From Aquanectria penicillioides (lineage: Eukaryota; Ascomycota; Sordariomycetes; Hypocreales; Nectriaceae), in NCBI GenBank assembly GCA_003415625.1, contig PYIU01000004.1, forward strand, positions 62,001 to 126,000: a stretch of 64,000 nucleotides of DNA. The letters are read 5' to 3'. Positions within the stretch are counted from its first letter, which is position 1. Each line of letters begins with the position of its first letter. A model generated the notes under the pieces. It worked only from the letters and a program-made list of their open reading frames with translations, did no database searches and had not been told where the DNA came from. Both the position numbers and the translations under genes were made by a program. Shown here in pieces: positions 57,217 through 64,000 of this stretch.

Positions 57217-59676
57217 GTTGAATTGGCTGAAGGATCAAATGGGACAACCGCTGATTCCCTCAGATTTCTAGACTCGGGGTTGGCGAAGAATCCTGCTTTT
57301 GATGAGACGGCGATTACAATAGAAAGCTCACAATTGACTTCTAAACACTATTCAATGGAATGGTCCACTTGGGAGGGCCTCAGGGCAGATTCCAAATTAC
57401 AGTCTACAGTCACTTCTGAGAGTCGCAAGGGGTTGGCAGCAGTGGCCTTGAGCCCAACTCCTCAAACGCAATCGGGGTCATGGATGGAACAGACAATTCA
57501 GATGCAAGAAATGTCATTATATGAGGCTGTGAGAACTGGGCATATTGAGGTTCTCGACAGGATGCTAAAAAGTGGAGCCGAACTAACACATCGAAACGAG
57601 GATGGATCAACACTAGCCGATACCGCAGCTCTAAATGGGCAGTTGGAGGCTTTGAAACTTCTTCTTGATCACGGAGTTAATGCCAATACTCCAAATAAAG
57701 ATGGTTGTACGCCAATCCAGACAGCCGCACGAGAAGGACACGAGGCCATTATCAGGCTGCTCATAGAAAAGGGTGTCAGTATCAAGGTCAAAGATAAGGA
57801 TCGCCATACACCTCTTTTGAAAGCTGCGTTTCACGGACACGAAGGTGTAGCACGAGCGCTAGTAGAGAACGGTGCTGAGCTTGACGCAAGGGACAAGAGC
57901 TATCACTCACCGCTGTCACTGGCTGCATCTCGCGGGCATGAAGCTGTTGTACGGTTGCTGTCAGAGGTAGGCGCCGAGCTTGAGGTAATGAATGTCGAAG
58001 GAGACTCGCCATTGTCGTTGGCCGCATATTTTGGGCATGAAGGCGTCGTACAGGCGCTCTCAGATGCAGGCGCCAACCTCGAGGCAAGAAATGCCCAGGG
58101 CGACTCACCACTCTTAGTTGCTGCGACCCAGGGACATGAGGCTGTGGTAAGCCTACTAATAGCAAAAGGTGTTGATGTCAATACACAAAATGTCAATCAT
58201 GATGGCGCCAATACTAAGACGAAAGGCGGAACAAGTGCCACGCCGTTGCTAGGAGCTGCAAAGAACGGACATGAATATGTGGTGCAGGTTTTGCTGAAGG
58301 CAGGAGCAGACCTTGAGGCAAAGGATAGTATGAATACGGGACCGCTCTTCAAGGATATAAATCTATCCGAAAAAGGCATCCAAGTTACTGCAAGCAGTTT
58401 GTCGGACATGACACCGCTCTTGTGGGCTTCATACGGAGGCCATGAGACTGTGGTGAGGTTGCTAGTAGACAACGGCGCCAACCTTGAAGCAACGAGTGTG
58501 TCTAATATGACACCGCTATTATGGGCTGCGCTTTGTGGCTATGAGACCGTGGTGAAGATCCTCATCAACAGGGGTGCCAGCCTTGAGCCGGAGAATGGTG
58601 ACTTGCTTGCCTACGAGAAGAGGGTGATATCACTGGCTCGCCGAGGAGCCACTTTTAGGCCAGCTAAACCAGAGTCTATGACACCGCTCCAGTGGGCTGT
58701 ACTTCGCGGGCATACGGGCGTTGTTAAATTGCTCGTTGAAAAAGGCGCCCCTCTCGAAGGAAATGATGGGGAGAAGATGATACTGCTATCGGATGCTGCA
58801 CGCCGTGGTGATGAAACCATCGTGAGGCTGCTGGCAGAAAAGGGCGCCAACCTGGAGGAGAACGATGCTAACGGAATGACGCCGCTCTTATGGGCTGCAC
58901 ATAGTGGCCACATGAGTGTAGTACAGTTGCTTGCAGAAACAGGCGCCAACCTTGAGGCAAATGATGCTGAGAAAATGACACCGCTCCTGTTAGCTACATT
59001 GCATAGGCATGAGAACTTGGTCAAGTTTCTAGTAGAAAAGGGTGCTCTTCTTGAGGCTAAGGATGCAAAGAAGAGAACAGCGCTATCACTTGCTGTCCGA
59101 CTTGGCGATGAGAGCATAGTGAGTTTTCTAGTAGGAAAAGGCGCGAACCTCGATGCAAATGATGTTTGGGGAATGACACCGCTCCACAGCGCTGTAGACT
59201 GTGGCAGCGAGAGCATAGCAAGGTTATTGATAGATGAAGGCGCCGACCTTGAGAGAAGGAGTGTGAGCCCTAACATGACACCACTCTTATTGGCTGCATT
59301 GCGTGGCCATGAAGTTGTGGCGATGTTGTTAGTAGAAAAAGGCGCCAACCTCGAGGCAATTGATGATCAGGGAATAACGCCGCTTTTAGATGCAGCACGA
59401 CGTGGCAATGGGAGCATGGCGAGGGTGCTGGTAGAAAAAGGCGCTAACATTGAGGCCATGAGTATGAGGGATGGGATGACGCCGCTTTTATGGGCTGCAC
59501 TTAGGGGTCATGAAACTGTCGTGACGTTGTTGGTAGAAAAAGGTGCCAACATTGAGGCAGAAGACCACCAAAAGAGGACGCCACTGCGATTGGCCGTATC
59601 GAACCGGCATAACTCTGTGGCTAGGATCCTTATTGAGAAAGGTGCTAGAAGAAGATTTAGAGACCGCTTTGTTTAG
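57217..59676 (+). CDS. Ankyrin-repeat protein, 20 repeats, in frame with the kinase
   Basis: Open frame of 819 residues directly following the kinase TAG in the same reading frame. The first ATG is at 57355, giving 773 residues if translated alone. About 130 residues of linker precede 20 ankyrin repeats of about 33 residues (first SLYEAVRTGHIEVLDRMLKS, last TPLRLAVSNRHNSVARILIE). Two repeats carry long insertions (after repeat 8, TGPLFKDINLSEKG; within repeat 10, LLAYEKRVISLARRG). The consensus is TPLLWAALRGHETVVxLLVEKGANLEA. The array is uninterrupted by stops, so it is or was recently under selection. No separate promoter was recognised between 57217 and 57355. Ankyrin arrays bind protein partners; as a C-terminal extension of a kinase it could sense or recruit targets. 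Confidence 0.8.
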   Translation, partial: VELAEGSNGTTADSLRFLDSGLAKNPAFDETAITIESSQLTSKHYSMEWSTWEGLRADSKLQSTVTSESRKGLAAVALSPTPQTQSGSWMEQTIQMQEMSLYEAVRTGHIEVLDRMLKSGAELTHRNEDGSTLADTAALNGQLEALKLLLDHGVNANTPNKDGCTPIQTAAREGHEAIIRLLIEKGVSIKVKDKDRHTPLLKAAFHGHEGVARALVENGAELDARDKSYHSPLSLAASRGHEAVVRLLSEVGAELEVMNVEGDSPLSLAAYFGHEGVVQALSDAGANLEARNAQGDSPLLVAATQGHEAVVSLLIAKGVDVNTQNVNHDGANTKTKGGTSATPLLGAAKNGHEYVVQVLLKAGADLEAKDSMNTGPLFKDINLSEKGIQVTASSLSDMTPLLWASYGGHETVVRLLVDNGANLEATSVSNMTPLLWAALCGYETVVKILINRGASLEPENGDLLAYEKRVISLARRGATFRPAKPESMTPLQWAVLRGHTGVVKLLVEKGAPLEGNDGEKMILLSDAARRGDETIVRLLAEKGANLEENDANGMTPLLWAAHSGHMSVVQLLAETGANLEANDAEKMTPLLLATLHRHENLVKFLVEKGALLEAKDAKKRTALSLAVRLGDESIVSFLVGKGANLDANDVWGMTPLHSAVDCGSESIARLLIDEGADLERRSVSPNMTPLLLAALRGHEVVAMLLVEKGANLEAIDDQGITPLLDAARRGNGSMARVLVEKGANIEAMSMRDGMTPLLWAALRGHETVVTLLVEKGANIEAEDHQKRTPLRLAVSNRHNSVARILIEKGARRRFRDRFV
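57508..59655 (+). repeat. Tandem 99-nt coding repeats of the ankyrin array
   Basis: DNA-level tandem repeats underlie the ankyrin units. Several units share near-identical words such as ATGACACCGCTCTTATGGGC and GTAGAAAAAGGCGCCAACCT, especially among repeats 9-14 and 16-19. High local identity suggests recent duplication or gene conversion within the array. Confidence 0.75.
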
Positions 59677-60133
59677 TAATCTTACATTCCCTATTTCCCT
59701 CCTCCCACTGTCAAGAAAGTCGGATGGGTTTGGGACAGTATTACGTGAACTGGATAAATAGTTCACAAACATTAGTTTCCCGACTTCATGACCCGTGTAC
59801 ATCCACGTAAATCTTGGCAACAGAGGATCAATTCTCGCCGTGAAAGAAAGACTATCAGCGGGCGATGCAAGGCACAAGCAAAGCCAATTGGGGGGGGTCT
59901 GTGCTATCACGAATTTGTTGTAAAACAAAACATGAATTTTCACAGTGACGAGGGCTATTCCATTTACAAGAGGGAGGCCTCAAGCATTTGCTACGAAGAC
60001 CTCCAAACCCTGCGTTCAGTCGACCTGGAGCACCTTGGCAGCCATTGAATCTGACATGTATCATTTTGCGAAATATAATCCACAGAGAGTGTTAAAAGGA
60101 AAGAAGTATCCAAACTGTTTATCAAGGATATCC
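59677..60133. other. Intergenic region
   Basis: Downstream of the ankyrin ORF; should hold its 3' untranslated region. No gene recognised. A G7 run lies near 59890. Confidence 0.35.
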
Positions 60134-60483
60134 ATGTACCTCCAATGATGTTGGCCATGGCATCAGCCCCTCCAGCGATGGCTATCAACTTTTTGCCCTG
60201 GATTTTGGTCAGTCTCTTTTTCAGCTGGTTTGTCAAAAAAACGTTGGAGCGGATGGTGGATGAAGGAAGTGGCGTTTAGTCTTGACGTGGGTGAATATTG
60301 ACATAATCTTGACAGATACAACTACATCCTGTCGGCAGGTCTCGATGGTGGCTTGGGTGTTTATACATTTCTCATCTTCTTCTGCCTGTACTACTCTGGC
60401 ATGTTGCTGGTGGAGCACTGTTGGGGCATTCAACACGGTGGATGTGCAGGGACTTTCTCTAAAATCAGTTCGCGCAACCTAAG
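60134..60483 (+). pseudogene. Oligopeptide-transporter (OPT) C-terminal fragment
   Basis: A plus-strand reading gives VPPMMLAMASAPPAMAINFL then PWILVSLFFSWFVKK. After a frame change near 60240 and a plausible intron ending in TTGACAG at about 60314, YNYILSAGLDGGLGVYTFLI and FFCLYYS follow. These match the last helices of fungal OPT-family peptide transporters (PPATAINY, then KYNYVLSAALD). The preceding 600 or so residues are absent, so this is a gene remnant. Confidence 0.6.
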
Positions 60484-61767
60484 CTTTTGGTCCTGAAGCG
60501 TTGAGGTAGGCGAACTTTTCCGAGGTCTATCAAAGTGTTGACTATTTGGGAAGTTGATGAGAAAGGAGACACGGGACCTGGAGATACGACCAATTCACCT
60601 CAACGGAGCAATCAAGATATTTGCGGTTAGCCACCAATGTTGAGATGAGCCATTCTCACATAAAGGACAGGGTCCCGATATGGGTGAGCATTGAGAAGTA
60701 GATTAGACACAATTGCAGAAATGACAATCTCTATGCTCACGTGCTTATTCAACCTCAATCTTTCACGTCTGATATCGGACTTCAGCCACGTCGACGTGAC
60801 CCGCAAATGCACCCCGCACAAACCCTTGCTGGTTGTCTTTTGATATCCAGCCAATCTACGAGCCAGAAGTTATCTCGCTGTCAGAGACATGGCGGCTCGT
60901 CTCGGCTAGACTCGTATCTGGTAGCTCGTCTTCTGCCCATTCCCCCTCGCCCCGCCTGTAAATTTCCACCTTTGTCCTTGTCTTATTGACTTGTCCGTTC
61001 CAACCATTTTTGCATGAGACGCACCACTTCAACAGCGCCAGAAAGATCGGGCTGCGTAGTGGCGCTGAATTATAAGGCATATTTTAGAAACAAATGTCTG
61101 AAACCAAGGAAACACGACTGAGGAAGACCACCATAACGAGGAGCCGCACTGGTTGTTACACCTTTCGATATCGTCGCAAAAATGTTGCCGCCCATCGCAA
61201 ATACTAGAAAATTTGAAAGTGGCTAACTTTTGACTGTGAAATATATAGTGCGATGAAACCAATAAGCCTTCATGTTTGGGAGCTGGGTTGCAGTGCCAAG
61301 CCTGCAATGGCCCCTGATTCTCGTTTATGGACAGTACCGAGGAGGTTGCTCGACGCTCCAGGGTGACGGAAGCGAAGAAATGGGCCGCCATTCTTCATGA
61401 AGAAGAAAAAACTACGACGAAGGAACGCAGAAACGTATTGAGACTTACTGAAAGCTTCTCGGAATGTACTCTTGTTGATTGTACCCCATCCAACTCATCA
61501 CACACATCCATTCAAAACTTCCCCAGCAGTGAAAACGGAAAACCCTGGGAAACCGAGTAGTCACGTGATGTATCAATAGTATCTCCGGGATCTTGTACTG
61601 AAACTCCGGAGCCCCCAGCGCTATATCAGTCTGGCAAGGCGGCTGAGGGCCCCTAGTGGCAGTTCGACAACTCGGATCTGTTTATCACTTCGGTCAGCCA
61701 ACCCCCCCTAGCGTCCCCAGCGATCCGTGGATCATCCATACTTCCTAGGTTCTACAGCATCCAACTT
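60484..61767. other. Intergenic region
   Basis: 1.3 kb without a convincing gene. The frame at 61327-61560 (MDSTEEVARRSRVTEAKKW...) begins at a real ATG and encodes 77 hydrophilic residues, but nothing supports it further. Confidence 0.3.
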
Positions 61768-63030
61768 ATGCCATCGTTCCTCGAACGCGATAGCCTCTAC
61801 TCTTCCTATTTCTGCGAATGCGGATCAAAGGCCATCGAGCCATCACTTGCTGAAACCTCCCTCGCCATGTCTACAAATCCTGGGATTATAAATGCTATTC
61901 TTGCTATCAGCACTTCTGAATTCACCCACACGGCTAGTATATCCGATATAGACGAAAACGGTGCAGTTGAAATGCTCATTCACGGGCAACATCTAAGGAC
62001 TACATTAAGATATTATCAGGTCGCCATTGGCGCCCTTAGCGAAAGTATGCTCGAATGCCTCCTAGAACCTAGCAGTCAGCTGGCTACCGTGCTATTATGT
62101 GTCATGATATATCTTAGCATTGAATCTCCTCGAGGCTTTATCTCCCGCGTGGATGGTGCTGACGCTCTGGGGATTGCTCAACACAATAACATTTCCCAAA
62201 CGACGTCTAGTAGGAAGCTCCTCGGTACCTGGAGCCGGCGTCAGGCTCTTCTAAAGTTGAATCAATCGCCTTCCATTTCGCTCTGTGGAGGAGGAAAAAA
62301 AAATATTATCCAGCTCTAGACTATGTCGCAGCCTTGAAAAGACATATTGCAATGGAAGCAATGCTAGTCTCCAGGCTATTCTCGCGTGTGCTTATGCTTT
62401 TCGTCGTCGTGTATCATTCGAAGCCCCATGGAATGCGAGGGTGCACTCAAGTGGTGCATGCTCGAATTTGGCCCGGCTTATATAAAAGAGGACGGGATTC
62501 GGGCTGATATGAACGAGCTTGACGTTACGCATATTCTTCGATTGCGGTGACATCAACAACAAGACCTTGACGAATGGCACGACCGGCTGGATCCAGGCCG
62601 TCTCCCAAGAGAGAATATGACTAGTGGAGCCGTCGACGGCGTGTCTAGACGATACCACGATGTAGTCACGCGACCATATTTCTTTCAGAACTCACGCAGC
62701 GCGATGCAATATCTATCCTATTCAATAACACAGCTTCTTTGCTCCCAAGAAGCAGTGTGTGGTCGACATGCGACACAAAACCGTACGTCAATGAACCCAT
62801 GGACACAGATTTGTCTTCGTTCTCTTCTCAGCTTAGATCTAAGCATGCTAGGCCCGGGACACGCAAACATTAGATTCATTGTGATTGTCGATATCCTTCT
62901 GGGCTGCAGTGCATCCCTACCGCTCATGGGTTACCTGCTCACCGACTTTTCCCCTCAACTCGAGGTTGAGATAAGAGAGCCCATAGTTTCGTTTCAAGTA
63001 GCCTTTGCAAAGCACCTTGTGAGGCTGTAG
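61768..63030 (+). pseudogene. Fungal transcription-factor-like gene, broken
   Basis: Pieces resemble the regulatory (non-DNA-binding) region of fungal C6-type transcription factors: HGQHLRTTLRYYQVAIGALS and LATVLLCVMIYLSIES (61985-62130), then after a one-base shift near 62260 AFHFALWRR and YYPALDYVAALKRHIA, then EGALKWCMLEFGPAYIKED with TGA near 62548, and finally YFFQNSRSAMQYLSY to PIVSFQVAFAKHLVRL. No zinc cluster is found upstream. At least one frame change and one stop. Assignment to this family is tentative; that it is a decayed gene is more certain. Confidence 0.5.
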
Positions 63031-63944
63031 GAGAATGAACTTCTCGCAGAACGGACACCGCTGATGGTAAAGACATTTCACAGCATGGATAAGAACGTTC
63101 TGCTCCGGGATGCCACAGGCTGCGTGCAGCGGTGCACGGAGTGTCAGGGGATGGGATATATGTAGATTGTATAGAACTGCCCCAGGAGAGATAGTTATGG
63201 GACGAGCCCACCTCGTTCGTTGTCGTTGTCGTTGTCGTTATATTGCTGAGTGGCAAAATCGGGAGGATGCGCAACTGAGCATGTCTAGGACGAATAGGGA
63301 CAATCGATGTCACCCAATAAACTTATCCTGTGCTCAGCAGCTCATCAGCCGAGACACCAGCTCACCACGTCCTTCGCCTGCTATTTTTACGCTACGTGCA
63401 AACCCCCTACAAGCGCATTGGGATTCAGATCAAAAGATTTCCCCCCGGGCCAATAATTGGATGTCGACCGCCCTCTGACAACCCTTGTTTATATGCCATC
63501 CCATCACTGCTCCAACTTCTGAGCCACCATGCCATAGGGCACGATCTGAGTGGCTGAGCCGCCAGGGTTCTGGTCCAAGGGGAACCAGCCCCACCCTCGT
63601 ACAGGAAGCCGGCGACGTGTATCAATGGTTGTCGCCGTCGACTCTCGTGCGTCCAAGCGGTGTGGTCTAAAAAGGCGGCTTGCATGGGGTCTGGCTGACT
63701 TGGGTGACAAAATAAGACAACCGTCTGGAACGCTAGTCTTGGTTTGAAACTGTTGTCAATCTTGATGCCATTCTGTTTGGTTTGTTTATTTTTCTTTGCC
63801 TGCGTCACTCGTCTTCATCACGCGTTTCTTGTACCCCATTTTCCTCATTGTCCAACCTCTTCATTTTTTTTTCGCGATTTTTTTTTCTTTTTTTCTTCTT
63901 TCATTCAGCATTGTTTTGCAGTCATCGCATCGCAATAATTCTTC
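63031..63944. other. Intergenic region with pyrimidine-rich leader
   Basis: No gene recognised. A GTCGTT repeat (about 63216-63238) and a long T/C tract (63855-63905) occur. The tract is typical of the leader just before the start codon of well-expressed fungal genes and supports the 63945 start. Confidence 0.4.
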
Positions 63945-64000
63945 ATGTCTAATCTCCACGCAAGAGAAGGATTAAACCAAGCTGACAGGGCCCTTGAGGC
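63945..64000 (+). CDS. Start of a gene cut by the window edge
   Basis: ATG at 63945 followed by an open frame (MSNLHAREGLNQADRALE) to the end of the window. It is preceded by a pyrimidine-rich tract. Too little is present to name a family. Confidence 0.45.
   Translation, partial: MSNLHAREGLNQADRALE

Noticed and set aside
57788..59348. Long minus-strand ORFs opposite the ankyrin array
   Set aside because: Repetitive Ser/Ala-rich shadows of the tandem ankyrin codons.
61327..61560. 77-residue ORF starting MDSTEEVARR
   Set aside because: Real ATG and hydrophilic composition, but nothing recognisable and no transcript signal; kept only as a note in the intergenic entry.

Overview
The window looks like an accessory, possibly subtelomeric, piece of a filamentous ascomycete (Pezizomycotina) genome. 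The evidence is eukaryotic genes with short introns of about 45-75 nt and GT..AG borders, fungus-specific families (Zn2Cys6 regulator, RTA1-like, fungal rhodopsin-domain and But2-type proteins, Dal5-like transporter) and a 7-kb AT-rich island with the hallmarks of repeat-induced point mutation (RIP). Intact genes alternate with broken ones. I cannot name the species. No rRNA, convincing tRNA, CRISPR or viral gene was seen.

Layout. 0-5 kb: an intact five-exon GMC oxidoreductase (minus), then a 5'-truncated alpha/beta-hydrolase and an unrecognised decayed stretch. 5.2-12.3 kb: gene-free AT-rich island bounded on both sides by the same 62-bp GC-rich sequence in direct orientation; the two copies differ only by transitions. 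12.4-18 kb: gene fragments (unknown, SDR-like, zinc-type alcohol dehydrogenase with C-to-T stop codons), one weak hypothetical gene and a 32-bp palindrome. 19.5-33 kb: an eight-exon secreted six-hairpin-glycosidase-like protein, a broken But2-type protein, an O-methyltransferase, a membrane-anchored FAD monooxygenase and a berberine-bridge-like FAD oxidase. The last three resemble tailoring enzymes of a natural-product pathway, but no backbone synthase is present. 35-42 kb: rhodopsin-domain membrane protein, GNAT acetyltransferase, secreted pepsin-like protease, and a gamma-glutamyltranspeptidase pseudogene.

42-52.7 kb is the most coherent functional block: a coiled-coil protein of unknown role, a Dal5-like transporter divergent from an amidase across a promoter holding six GATA-factor sites, a ketopantoate-reductase-like enzyme, a Zn2Cys6 regulator and a flavin-reductase-like (PNPOx-fold) protein. 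This suggests a nitrogen-regulated amide uptake and breakdown cluster. 54-64 kb: an RTA1-like pseudogene; a complete Ser/Thr kinase followed in the same frame, after a single TAG codon, by a 20-repeat ankyrin ORF; relics of an oligopeptide transporter and a transcription factor; and the start of a gene running off the right edge.

Exon models marked as verified were spliced by hand, and the summed exon lengths are divisible by three. Protein families were recognised from sequence motifs alone; no database search was possible.
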